64,000 nucleotides of DNA. Source: Mycolicibacterium lutetiense. Lineage in GTDB: Bacteria > Actinomycetota > Actinomycetes > Mycobacteriales > Mycobacteriaceae. Position 1 is the stretch's first letter. Every line of letters starts with the position of its first letter. Below, in pieces: positions 17,930 to 26,659 of the stretch. The position numbers and the translations under genes are program-made. The stretch is taken from contig NZ_JAGIOP010000002.1 in NCBI RefSeq assembly GCF_017876775.1, forward strand, positions 3,100,001 through 3,164,000, written 5' to 3'. The notes under the pieces were generated by a model, which had not been told where the DNA came from, made no database searches, and saw only the letters and a list, made by a program, of their open reading frames with translations.

Positions 17930-18814
17930 TCAGGCTTCCGGAATTTCGATCCCGTACTTCTCACGGGTGATGTCCTCTGGCTCCGGTCCCCCACGCACAC
18001 CGGTATCCAAGGCATCGATCGCGGCGAGTTGGTCGGCAGTGAGTGCGAAATCGAAAATATCGATGTTCTCTTGAATCCGTGACGGCGTCACCGATTTCGG
18101 GATCGCCTGGCGCCCCTGCTGCAGATGCCAGCGCAGCATCACCTGCGCGGGCGACTTGCCATGTGCGGCCGCGATCTCTCCGATCACCGGATCCTGCAGG
18201 GTGGAGCCGTGAGAGCCGCCGCGGTAGAACGTGATACCACCGATCGGTGACCAGGCCTGGTTGATGATGCCGAGCTGATCGTCGATGTCGAGCAGAACGG
18301 ACTGCCGGAAGTAGGGGTGCACCTCGATCTGGTTGACCGCAGGCACCACCTCGGTCTCGGCCAGCAGCAGGTCGAGGTGGTTCGGCATGAAGTTGGAGAC
18401 GCCGATCGCGCGCACGTTGCCGTCGGTGTACAGCTTCTCCAGCGCTCGGTACGCACCGACGGTCCGATCGAACTCGCCCGGCAGCGCCTGGTGCAGGATC
18501 AGCAGGTCGATCTTGTCGACGCCCAGCTTTCCGATCGCCTTGTCGAAGGCATGAAGCGTGGCGTCGTATCCGTAGTCAGTGATCCACACCTTGGTCTCGA
18601 TGAAGACGTCGTCGCGGTCCAGGCCAACGCGACGGATCGCCTCACCGACCCCCCGCTCGTTGCCATACACCGCGGCGGTGTCGATGTGGCGGTAGCCGGT
18701 CTCCAATGCGACCTGGACCGCCTCCGCCGTCTCATCCGGCGGAGTTTGGTAGACGCCGAAGCCAAGAGCGGGCATGTTCACGCCGTTGTTCAGGGCAAAA
18801 GTGGGAACGCTCAT
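17930..18814 (-). CDS. Aldo/keto reductase
   Basis: 294-residue NADPH-dependent (beta/alpha)8-barrel reductase. The catalytic tetrad is intact at family positions: D45, Y50 (IDTAAVYGNE), K75 (FIETKVW) and H108 (LLILHQA). The cofactor-binding IPKSVTPSRIQEN motif is present near residue 240. It resembles the 2,5-diketo-gluconate reductase-like group, but mycobacterial members mainly reduce small aldehydes and ketones. It starts 44 bp after the LuxR-type regulator on the same strand and may be read through from it. Confidence 0.92.
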   Translation of the reverse strand: MSVPTFALNNGVNMPALGFGVYQTPPDETAEAVQVALETGYRHIDTAAVYGNERGVGEAIRRVGLDRDDVFIETKVWITDYGYDATLHAFDKAIGKLGVDKIDLLILHQALPGEFDRTVGAYRALEKLYTDGNVRAIGVSNFMPNHLDLLLAETEVVPAVNQIEVHPYFRQSVLLDIDDQLGIINQAWSPIGGITFYRGGSHGSTLQDPVIGEIAAAHGKSPAQVMLRWHLQQGRQAIPKSVTPSRIQENIDIFDFALTADQLAAIDALDTGVRGGPEPEDITREKYGIEIPEA

Positions 18815-18858
18815 GTTTGACCATCGCTTTCAAACTTGTCGGGCAGGCGGCGACCCAC

Positions 18859-21462
18859 CTACCCCTTCGGACCACGCCGGATGATCGCGGCGAGTTGTTC
18901 ACGTGAGCTGGCGCCCACCCGCTGACAGGCCCGGTACAGATGCCCTTCGACGCTGCGCACCGACATCACCAACCGCTCGGCGATCTGCTTGTTGCTCAGC
19001 CCCCCGACGACGAGTTCGACTATCTCGCGCTGCCTTCCGGTCAGCGGCTGTCCGGCCGGATTGCGCAACGCCGGGGTGCACAGCCCGCCGCATTCATCGG
19101 CGCTCTCCTGCGCCAACGCGGCCGCATACGCACTGCGCTTGCCCTGACCGTGGTGGCCGAACGCGACCGCGGCCTGCGCGAAGGCGTCAGTGGCGGTGGC
19201 CCGGTCTCCGAGGGCCCGGTATTCCTCGGCCGCAGTCAGTAATCCGGCGCCGTCATCGGCTGCCAGCGCCTCGATATGGCCGGCCACCGTCTCGGCCAGC
19301 GGAAGTTTCAGGCTCTCGGCGAGCTCCCGTGCGCGCACGGCGCCCGACGTGTCGCCCCACTGCGCGGCCGTCTGCAGACACAGCAGTTCATGCGTCGGCT
19401 GCTCACTCTGCGCGGCGTCGCGGCCCGCTGTGCGCACCAGATCGATGGCATCGGCCAGCGCACCACCGGCGGCAAGCGTCCACCCGGTGGCTACCGACAT
19501 TGCGGTGTTCATGAATACGTAGTCGTCGGGCACCCGCTGCTCGGCCCGGGTCAGCGCCTCGGTTGCCGCTCCGGCCTGGCCCAGTTTGGCATACGCCTCG
19601 GCCAGGGAGAAGCAGCTGGCAACCCGCAAACCCGTTGTGATCTCGTGCGTTTCGGCACCGGCGTACGCCTCGTGCAGGTGTTTGACGGCGGCACCGAGAT
19701 CGGCCCGAACCAGTTCGGCGTGGCCGAGGAGGTGAGCGAGGTTGGCGTACACCAGACCAGGCATGTCACGCGCCGATTCGTCCAGCCGCGCCGCCATGGC
19801 CGTGATGTCGTCGATACGGCCGGTCAGCCGGCAGGCACGGCCGTGAACTGCGCCGAGCCAGAACCGCATGGGCGAGGATTCGAACGACGAGGTCGCCCGC
19901 TCGATGGCCTGCTCTGCGATGTCGTTGATCTCGTCGACACGTCCGAGCGCACCAAGGGCCATCATCAGCGCGATCGAGGCCATCATCGCGTGCAGATCGG
20001 GGAGCCCACCCGAATCGAGGGCGGTCCTGGCTTTTTCCTCCGCACTCACACAATGTCCGACTACTGCCTCGACACAGGCCTGCATGGCCAGGCGTTCCAT
20101 CCGCTGGTCTTCGGATTCGGTTGTGGTGGAAAGCTTCTCCAAGATCTCGGCGGCATCGCGCGGCCGGCTGAGCATCCAGGCCAGGTTGGCCGCCCGCACC
20201 GTCGCCCAGTGATGGTTGTCGGGACGTCCGTCGGCACTGATGTCGCGCAGGACGGCCTCGGCCTCCTCACCCCGGCTCAGCAGGATCAGTGTCATGGCCC
20301 GCATCGGCGCGGCCTCGGGTGCACCGCATTCGGCTGCGGCAGCGGCGAAGCGGTCGGCGGCATCAGGATCGAGCAGGACCGCGGCGCACCGAGCCGCGGT
20401 GAGAAACAGTTCCGGATCCGGTGGCAGGTCGGAGTGCAGCACCAGCAGTGCCCGGCGCACAGTCGCCCGCATATCCCCGTCGGCCTCCGACTCCAGCCGC
20501 CGCGCGAGCCGCCCCCGGATCCTCGACAGGTGCATCTCGCCCGCGGTGGCCCTACGCAATTCGCCGTACAGCGGATGCGCCAGCGTCGCCACCAGGCCAC
20601 GCCCGGCGCGGTCGACCCTGACCAGATGCATCTGCTCGGCAGCCTCCAGGTCAGCAGATTCCACCAGGTCGGCCAGGACGTCGACACTCAGCGGCTCGCA
20701 CTGCGAAAGCGTGTCGAGCACCAGTGCCATGCCGGGTTCGAGTCCACCGAGGCGGCGACCGACCATGTCGGTGATGCTCTGGGACACGGCGACATCGCCG
20801 TCCCACATCCACACCCCGGCGGACTTGCACATCCGCCCCGCGGCGATCTGGTCCTTGACCAGCTGCAGCAGGTACAGCGCGTTGCCTCCGGTCAGTTTCC
20901 AGAACCGGCGCGTGCTGCGACTGTCCACCGGGCCTGCGACCGCCGATTCGATCAGCGTGGCGGCCGCCGCGACGGACAGCGGCTCGAGGTCGATCCGGTC
21001 GAGCAGGCTGTCCTTCCACAGCGCGGTCACCGCGTCGGGTTCGGGTCCGCCGGAACGCGCGGTGACGACGAGGCGTACCCCCTGGGTCTGGGCCAGTTGG
21101 TGTACGACGTGCGCGGACAGCGCGTCGAGCAGGTGGGCGTCGTCGATGCCGATGACGACCTTGCCCATGCGTTGTTGGGCGACAAAGGAATCGATCACGC
21201 GCCGCACGTCCGGCAACGAGTCGCACATGCTCTGGCTGATCGACCCGGTGAAGGCCCCGAGCGGGATGGCCCGCGCGGATTCGGTTCCGACGAACCAGTT
21301 GGTCCGGTGTCCGGATGCCGCGGCGTGGCTGAGGGCCTCGCGGGCCAGCCGGGTCTTGCCGACGCCGGCAGTGCCGACGATCACCACACCGTGGTGGGTT
21401 CCCGACCCACCAAGGCAGCGACGGATCGTCGCCAGTTCGTCTTCCCGCCCCGCCAGCTTCAT
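18859..21462 (-). CDS. Large ATP-binding LuxR-family (LAL) transcriptional regulator
   Basis: 867 residues. Residues 1-250 form an AAA/NACHT-like ATPase with Walker A VGTAGVGKT (29-37) and a Walker B-like VVIGIDDAHLLD. A long helical middle (about 330-790) resembles TPR-type repeats. The C-terminus has a LuxR helix-turn-helix with LTGRQREIVELVVGGLSNKQ and VKSV-like RSVEGHLYRAC. LAL regulators sense small molecules or proteins and activate nearby operons; no ligand can be inferred. It is divergent from the HTTM-like gene with 176 bp between them and lies upstream of the aldo/keto reductase, so either may be a target. Confidence 0.9.
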   Translation of the reverse strand: MKLAGREDELATIRRCLGGSGTHHGVVIVGTAGVGKTRLAREALSHAAASGHRTNWFVGTESARAIPLGAFTGSISQSMCDSLPDVRRVIDSFVAQQRMGKVVIGIDDAHLLDALSAHVVHQLAQTQGVRLVVTARSGGPEPDAVTALWKDSLLDRIDLEPLSVAAAATLIESAVAGPVDSRSTRRFWKLTGGNALYLLQLVKDQIAAGRMCKSAGVWMWDGDVAVSQSITDMVGRRLGGLEPGMALVLDTLSQCEPLSVDVLADLVESADLEAAEQMHLVRVDRAGRGLVATLAHPLYGELRRATAGEMHLSRIRGRLARRLESEADGDMRATVRRALLVLHSDLPPDPELFLTAARCAAVLLDPDAADRFAAAAAECGAPEAAPMRAMTLILLSRGEEAEAVLRDISADGRPDNHHWATVRAANLAWMLSRPRDAAEILEKLSTTTESEDQRMERLAMQACVEAVVGHCVSAEEKARTALDSGGLPDLHAMMASIALMMALGALGRVDEINDIAEQAIERATSSFESSPMRFWLGAVHGRACRLTGRIDDITAMAARLDESARDMPGLVYANLAHLLGHAELVRADLGAAVKHLHEAYAGAETHEITTGLRVASCFSLAEAYAKLGQAGAATEALTRAEQRVPDDYVFMNTAMSVATGWTLAAGGALADAIDLVRTAGRDAAQSEQPTHELLCLQTAAQWGDTSGAVRARELAESLKLPLAETVAGHIEALAADDGAGLLTAAEEYRALGDRATATDAFAQAAVAFGHHGQGKRSAYAAALAQESADECGGLCTPALRNPAGQPLTGRQREIVELVVGGLSNKQIAERLVMSVRSVEGHLYRACQRVGASSREQLAAIIRRGPKG

Positions 21463-21638
21463 CTCAGCAGTTCGTACCCGCCATCGCCGTCATCGGAAGT
21501 CCTGCTATTTGCCCAGGATATGGCGTCAAACGCGCTGGCGGGGAGCAAATTGACGCATCGGCCGGTACCACCCATCCATCGCTTCCCCGAATACGCAGTG
21601 TGGGCGGGAGCAGATGCCCGCCAAGTAAGGTGTTCTCA

Positions 21639-23093
21639 ATGCGGTGGCGCGGCAACGTCCGAACGGACGCCCCGACCGGCGCACCTCAGCAACTCGGCTG
21701 GTTCGCAACGCTCTTTGCGATGGCGTTGGTGTTCCACTACTCCGACAGCCAGCCCCTGGCGGTGTTGCCGGCATTGCTGGCCGCTCTGCCCGCCCTGATA
21801 TTTCCCGGCTCGGTGGCGGCGGCCGGTCTGGCCGTGGCGGCCGGCGCCACGGTGGCGACGACGAACCTGCCTGCCGCCGCGAACCATCTGGTGCTGAACC
21901 TGCTGATCGCCGTCGCACTCGGTACCGCGGCATTGTGGGCACTGGCCACCCGGAACCGACCGGGCGAACCGGACAATTTCGTCGAACGCTGGCTGGATGC
22001 CGCACGGACCCCGATCGGCCTCGTGTTGCTCGTGGTCTACCTGTTCACGGTCTTCGACAAGTTGAACACGGCCTATTTCACGCCCGCGACCTCGTGCGGC
22101 GGTGAACTGTTCGGCCAGCTCATCTGGCTCAACGGCTTCGACGGTGTCACACCGGGCCCGGGCGTCGGCGAGTTCGTCGGCATCGCCGCGGTGGTGATCG
22201 AGGCCGCCATTCTCGGGTTGCTGGCGGTGCCGCGGCTACGTTTCTGGGGCGTGCTGCTCGGGGTGGGCTTTCACTCGATCCTGGCGATGGCCTCGTTCTA
22301 CGACTTCGCCACGGTGGTGTTCGCGGTGTACGTACTGCTGGTCCCGACCGAGGTGTTCGTGGCCCTGGCGGCCCGCGCGTCGGCGCTGCGGGGAGTCGCG
22401 CTCACCGGTTTCGCGGCCCATGTACTGCTGAGCGTGGTGTCGAGTTCGGCCGACTCGCCGACGAGCCCGGTCGGCTTGCCCTGGCACACCCTGCTCGTGC
22501 TCACCTGGTTCGTCGCGGTGGTGCCGTTCATGGTCGCACTGCTGCGCGCGTACCACTCTGCGCAGGCAGCAGGGGTCCGTGCCCCGAACTGGAGTTTTCG
22601 CCCCTTCGTGCTGCTCCTCGCCCCGCTGCTGGCGTTCGCCAACGGGGCGACGCCGTATGTGGGGCTCAAGACCGTGTCGAACTACTCGATGTTCAGCAAC
22701 CTGCATACCGAGGACGGCACTTCCAATCATCTGTTGCCCGGCGTCACCGCACTCCAACTGGCCGACTATCAGCGCGACACCGTCACGGTGGTCGGCATGG
22801 AGTTTCCACCCCAATCGGCCGACCTGACGCACCTTCGCCGACAGGTCCGCTGGATGTCGGAAGATCCCCCGGTCCGCATCCCCTGGCTCGAACTGCGGCG
22901 CAGCGTGATGTTGTGGCAGGACGCCGGCATCAGCGGTGTCCGGCTCGCCTATCTGCACGACGGACCGCCGCGCGTGGTGGACGATGCGACCAAAGATCCC
23001 GTGCTCGCGGCGCCACTGCCGTGGTGGCAACGGCATCTGCTCGCCTTCCGCGCGATCGACTCGGGTTGGGGCGCCGATATCTGCCGCTGGTGA
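21639..23093 (+). CDS. Multi-pass membrane protein, HTTM-like
   Basis: 484 residues from the ATG at 21639. About nine or ten hydrophobic helices occupy residues 15-370, including DKLNTAYFTPATSCGGELFG and LGVGFHSILAMASFYDFATVV, patterns reminiscent of HTTM (vitamin K-dependent carboxylase-like) membrane domains. A soluble C-terminal domain of about 110 residues follows (from TVSNYSMFSNLHTEDGTSNH). The function is unknown. The next gene, an aldehyde dehydrogenase, lies 156 bp downstream on the same strand. HTTM assignment is by general pattern, not by conserved catalytic residues. Confidence 0.65.
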   Translation: MRWRGNVRTDAPTGAPQQLGWFATLFAMALVFHYSDSQPLAVLPALLAALPALIFPGSVAAAGLAVAAGATVATTNLPAAANHLVLNLLIAVALGTAALWALATRNRPGEPDNFVERWLDAARTPIGLVLLVVYLFTVFDKLNTAYFTPATSCGGELFGQLIWLNGFDGVTPGPGVGEFVGIAAVVIEAAILGLLAVPRLRFWGVLLGVGFHSILAMASFYDFATVVFAVYVLLVPTEVFVALAARASALRGVALTGFAAHVLLSVVSSSADSPTSPVGLPWHTLLVLTWFVAVVPFMVALLRAYHSAQAAGVRAPNWSFRPFVLLLAPLLAFANGATPYVGLKTVSNYSMFSNLHTEDGTSNHLLPGVTALQLADYQRDTVTVVGMEFPPQSADLTHLRRQVRWMSEDPPVRIPWLELRRSVMLWQDAGISGVRLAYLHDGPPRVVDDATKDPVLAAPLPWWQRHLLAFRAIDSGWGADICRW

Positions 23094-23249
23094 GGTCCTA
23101 CCCGCCGACGCTCGGACGAAGTGGGGCCCAACCGACCCCATTCGAGCAGTACGCTGCCACTGTGGCCAGGCGAGAGATCGGGCAAGGTCCGACTCGCTAC
23201 GCCCATCAACACGACGCATTGGTCCGATTCGACAAGAGCGTGAGCTGAG

Positions 23250-24941
23250 ATGACCGAAACGCAGATCGACGAGGCCCTCGAGGAGCTCGTCGAAGGTGAA
23301 AAGACCTGGGCTTCCCTGTCATTGGCGGCCCGTCGCGGACTGCTCGACGAGGTGCGCGCACTGACCGTGCGTCACGCCGCCGAATGGGTGGACGCCGCCG
23401 TCGGGATCAAACAACTCGACCCGTCCTCGCCGCTGGTCGGCGAGGAATGGATGTCGGGTCCGTACTCACTGGCGGCTGGCCTGGGCGCGCTGTCGGAGAG
23501 CCTGACCAAGCTCGAAGCGGGCCGCAGCCCGCTCGACGGCGCCGAGTTCGGTTACGCCCCCGGCGGCCGTACGACGGTAAAGGCCCTGCCGCTCAACACC
23601 TTCGATCAGCTGCTGCTGTCCGGGTTCAGTGCCGAGGTGTGGCTGCAACCCGGAATCGAGAAGGCCGAGGCTATCCGGTCGGCCGGTCTGGCCCAACGCG
23701 ACCCGTCCCGCACCAACGGTGTCGGCGCGGTGCTGGGTGCGGGCAATATCTTCTCGATCGCCCCGCTGGACACCATCTACGAGCTGTACGCCAACAACCG
23801 GGTGGTGGCCCTCAAGCTCAACCCGATCACCGACCCACTGCTCCCCGTGCTGACCCAGGTGCTGGCTCCGTTCATCGCCGTCGGCGCGGTGCGCATCCTG
23901 ACCGGTGGGGCCGAGGCCGGCGCATACCTGGTGCGGCACAAGCTCGTTGACCATGTGCACATGACCGGCAGCGCCCTGACCTACAACGCCATCGTATTCG
24001 GTACCGGGGAGGAGGGCGCCCGCCGTAAGGCCGCCGACGAGCCGGTGCTCGACAAGGAGATGACCGCCGAACTCGGCGGAGTGTCGCCGACGATCGTGCT
24101 GCCCGGCACCTGGAGCAAGGCCGACCTCGAGTTCCAGGCCAATCACGTTGCCACACAACGGTTGCACAACAATGGCTACAACTGCGTGGCCGCCCAGGTG
24201 GTCGTGCTGCCAAAGCGATGGGCGCAGCGCGACGAGTTCATCGCCGCCATCCGCAAGGCCGTCGACGACGCCCCGGCGCGGGGCGCCTACTACCCCGGTT
24301 CCGACGTCAGGGTCGCGAGCGCGGACACGTCGTATCCGGACGCACAGCACCTGGGCCCCGGCGGTGCCCGGGTCCTAGTGGTCGATCCGGCCGACCGCGA
24401 AGCGCTGTTGCGCACCGAATACTTCAGTCCGGTGCTCGGCGTGATCGAACTCGACGTCCCCGATGACCGATTCTTCGAGGAGGCCGTGCGCGTCGCCAAC
24501 GACGAGTTCGTCGGCACCCTCGGGGTCAACATCATCGCCCACCCGAACACCCTCGCGAGCCTCGGCGACAAGTTCGACCACCTCATCGAGCAGCTGCGCT
24601 ACGGCACCATCGCGATCAACGCCTGGACCGGAGTCGGCTACCTGACGGCGACCGCCACCTGGGGCGCCTTCCCCGGGCACAAACGCAACGACATCCAGAG
24701 CGGAACCGGCGTGGTACACAACGCTTTTCTGCTCGACCGTCCGGAACGCACCGTGGTCCGCGGCCCCTTCCGGCCCGCGCCCCGTTCAGTGTTCGGCGGC
24801 GAGTGGTCGCTGTCACCCAAGCCGCCGTGGTTCGTCAACAACCGCACCGCGGCGACGACGGGACGGCTGTTGGCGGACTTCGCCGGAGCACCCGGCTGGG
24901 GCAAGCTGCCCGCGATCTTCGCGTCGGCACTGCGGGGTTGA
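23250..24941 (+). CDS. Aldehyde dehydrogenase superfamily protein
   Basis: 563 residues, longer than the usual 480-500 because of additions at both ends. The nucleophile C312 lies in NNGYNCVAAQ and the glutamate motif is MTAELGGVSPTIVLP. A GAVLGAGNIFSIAPLDTIYE segment replaces the usual cofactor-binding loop. The C-terminal GYLTATATWGAFPGHKRNDIQSG is atypical for classical fatty-aldehyde enzymes, so the substrate is not predictable. The ATG at 23250 follows closely on a 28-codon open frame that is probably not a gene. It is convergent with the TetR gene, with eight bases between their stops. Confidence 0.8.
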   Translation: MTETQIDEALEELVEGEKTWASLSLAARRGLLDEVRALTVRHAAEWVDAAVGIKQLDPSSPLVGEEWMSGPYSLAAGLGALSESLTKLEAGRSPLDGAEFGYAPGGRTTVKALPLNTFDQLLLSGFSAEVWLQPGIEKAEAIRSAGLAQRDPSRTNGVGAVLGAGNIFSIAPLDTIYELYANNRVVALKLNPITDPLLPVLTQVLAPFIAVGAVRILTGGAEAGAYLVRHKLVDHVHMTGSALTYNAIVFGTGEEGARRKAADEPVLDKEMTAELGGVSPTIVLPGTWSKADLEFQANHVATQRLHNNGYNCVAAQVVVLPKRWAQRDEFIAAIRKAVDDAPARGAYYPGSDVRVASADTSYPDAQHLGPGGARVLVVDPADREALLRTEYFSPVLGVIELDVPDDRFFEEAVRVANDEFVGTLGVNIIAHPNTLASLGDKFDHLIEQLRYGTIAINAWTGVGYLTATATWGAFPGHKRNDIQSGTGVVHNAFLLDRPERTVVRGPFRPAPRSVFGGEWSLSPKPPWFVNNRTAATTGRLLADFAGAPGWGKLPAIFASALRG

Positions 24942-24949
24942 GTACGGGG

Positions 24950-25531
24950 TCAGCCGGCGACGACGGGCGTGACGGGCACGCGCAGTAACCGTTGCGCGCA
25001 GTCGAGCAGCACCCGGTGCAGTTCCTCGTCGGAGACGTCATTGAGGGCCGGGTCGGTGGCGCTGCCATAGATGCCTGCGGCGAGCACCGACATGCAGATC
25101 CGGTCGGCCGCGCCGGGCTCAGGGCCCAGGAGGATCCCGGTCAACCGCTCGATCGTGTCCTGGAGATCGGACCGACCCTGCACCAGTCCGTCGATGACGG
25201 GGTCGCCGTGGAACACCGCGGTGACCCGGCGGTGCCGCACGGCCATCTCGACCATGCCGCTGACGGCAGCCTCCCGCTGGGCCTCCGGCGTGGACATCGC
25301 TTCGGCAATCCGGACCAGGCGCACCATGTCGTCGAAGACCGGCTGGATGACCGCCAGCACGATCTCGTCCTTGGAATGGAACTGGTAGTAGACGGCCGCC
25401 TTGCTGACTCCGAGGCGGTCGGCGATCATCTGTAGCGACGTGCCGTTGACACCGTGCTCCGAGAACAGGCTCAGCGCCGCCTCCAACACCCGCTCGCGCG
25501 CAAAGCCACGCGGCGCAACAGCCTTCGCCAC
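24950..25531 (-). CDS. TetR-family repressor of the adjacent mmpS/mmpL cassette
   Basis: 193 residues. N-terminal TetR helix-turn-helix: ALSLFSEHGVNGTSLQMIAD followed by RLGVSKAAVYYQFHSKDEI. The C-terminal ligand domain is generic. It is divergent from a degenerate methyltransferase and the mmpS-mmpL pair, and a 7-5-7 inverted repeat lies 64 bp upstream of its start. This suggests it controls itself and the export cassette, unlike M. tuberculosis mmpS5-mmpL5, where a MarR-type protein (Rv0678) does this. The target assignment is inferred from position. Confidence 0.88.
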   Translation of the reverse strand: MAKAVAPRGFARERVLEAALSLFSEHGVNGTSLQMIADRLGVSKAAVYYQFHSKDEIVLAVIQPVFDDMVRLVRIAEAMSTPEAQREAAVSGMVEMAVRHRRVTAVFHGDPVIDGLVQGRSDLQDTIERLTGILLGPEPGAADRICMSVLAAGIYGSATDPALNDVSDEELHRVLLDCAQRLLRVPVTPVVAG

Positions 25532-25594
25532 ACCCGTCCCTTCGTCGCGCTGAGCGTACCGAACGCGGTCTAGATCACAGCGTCAATAGCCAAA

Positions 25595-25613
25595 CTAACT
25601 TGATTGAAGTTAG
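25595..25613. promoter_or_regulatory. Candidate TetR operator
   Basis: CTAACTT-GATTG-AAGTTAG, a perfect 7-bp inverted repeat with a five-base spacer, in the divergent region between the tetR gene and the mmpS/mmpL unit. An AT-rich stretch with TATAGG (25621-25626) follows and may be the -10 element of the rightward promoter. Confidence 0.5.
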
Positions 25614-25671
25614 CCGACTGTATAGGTTTCACTTTACATCCGGCAAGGAATCCTGCGGGGGAGGAGTGTTG

Positions 25672-26230
25672 ATGCCACGTTCGTTCGTCTCCCATCCGAT
25701 AGACCTCCTCGACCGTTTCAACACCTTTCTGATCACCGCTGCCGCATCCGGCATCGAACAGGTGGTGTTCCTGGCCTCCGACCTGGACCCGCGTCCCTAT
25801 CAACTGCCCTGGCCGGCCGGAACCCGCGTATACGTCGTCGACCATCCCGCGATCCTCGACGTCAAGACCGACGCCATGGCCGACACCATACCCACGACTG
25901 CCGTGCGCGGCGTCCCCGCCGACATCAGCGGCAACTGGCCCGCCGCACTGTCCCGGGCGGGATTCGACGCCGACCGGAGCACCTTGTGGAGCGTGGAAGG
26001 CGTATTACCCTTCATTCCATCGGATGAGCAGCGTCGACTCATCCGCGACATCACCGTCCTGAGCGCACCGGGCAGCCGGCTGATCTCGGAAATTTCGGTC
26101 AGCCCGTTCCGGGACGACTCCGACGGGGACGTTGCCGCCGATGGCGACCTGCTCACCACATGGCAGTGGAGCTTCGCAGCTAGCCAGTACGTCACTGCGT
26201 ACCTGACCTCCGAAAGGCCGACCAGCGAAT
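25672..26230 (+). pseudogene. Degenerate SAM-dependent methyltransferase (LCMT/PPM-like family)
   Basis: The frame encodes the core of the mycobacterial S-adenosylmethionine-dependent methyltransferase family: RFNTFLITAAASGIEQVVFL, ASDLDPRPYQLPWPAGTRVY, then DHPAILDVKTDAM and WSVEGVLPFIPSDEQRRLI and LSAPGSRLISE. Full-length members have about 300 residues. Here roughly 80 N-terminal residues before the first family motif are missing, and the C-terminal third is replaced where mmpS begins (family similarity fades near 26220; the frame itself stays open to 26367 inside mmpS). It is probably an inactive remnant left when the mmp cassette and a methyltransferase gene were joined. A short expressed protein cannot be excluded, since GGGGGAGGAG precedes the ATG at 25672. 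Confidence 0.7.
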
Positions 26231-26659
26231 ATGAAGCTGTTGAGACGGTTCTGGATTCCGTTGATCATCATCGTGGTGGTGTTGGTCGGCGGATTCACAG
26301 TGATGCGGGTTCGCACGTTCTTCGGCGCCGGCGGCGGCGCCGGGATCTCCAGCGCCAAGGTCGATGACACCAAGCCCTTCGACCCCAAGGTCGTGGTCTA
26401 CGAGATCTACGGCGTGCCCGGGGCGACGGCCGACGTGAACTACCTCGATCTCGACGCCCAGCCCCAGCGCATCGACGGGGTCACCCTGCCGTGGACGCTC
26501 CGTCTGGAGTCCACCGCGCCGTCGGTGTTCCCCAACATCGTCGCGCAGGGCAACGGCGACACCATCAGCTGCCGCATCACCGTCGATGACGAGCTCAAGG
26601 ACGAGAGAACCTCCAACGGCGTGAACGCCCAGACCTTCTGCTTGGTGAAATCTGCATGA
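26231..26659 (+). CDS. MmpS-family accessory protein
   Basis: 142 residues: a cytoplasmic N-terminus of about eight residues, one transmembrane helix ([17 protein letters not shown]) and a periplasmic beta-sandwich with the family segments [20 protein letters not shown] and C114...C137, a probable disulfide. MmpS4/MmpS5-type proteins partner with MmpL4/MmpL5 in export of siderophores and in drug efflux. Its stop overlaps the mmpL ATG (ATGA), indicating coupled translation. Whether it is the S4 or S5 orthologue cannot be decided here. Confidence 0.93.
   Translation: MKLLRRFWIPLIIIVVVLVGGFTVMRVRTFFGAGGGAGISSAKVDDTKPFDPKVVVYEIYGVPGATADVNYLDLDAQPQRIDGVTLPWTLRLESTAPSVFPNIVAQGNGDTISCRITVDDELKDERTSNGVNAQTFCLVKSA

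Noticed and set aside
19276..21798. Plus-strand open frame of about 840 codons opposite the LAL regulator gene
   Set aside because: The minus strand encodes clear Walker and LuxR motifs; the plus-strand translation has no domain and a composition typical of an antisense frame in GC-rich DNA.
23162..23248. 28-codon frame ending just before the aldehyde dehydrogenase start
   Set aside because: No ribosome binding site, no recognisable sequence and only proximity in its favour; could be chance.
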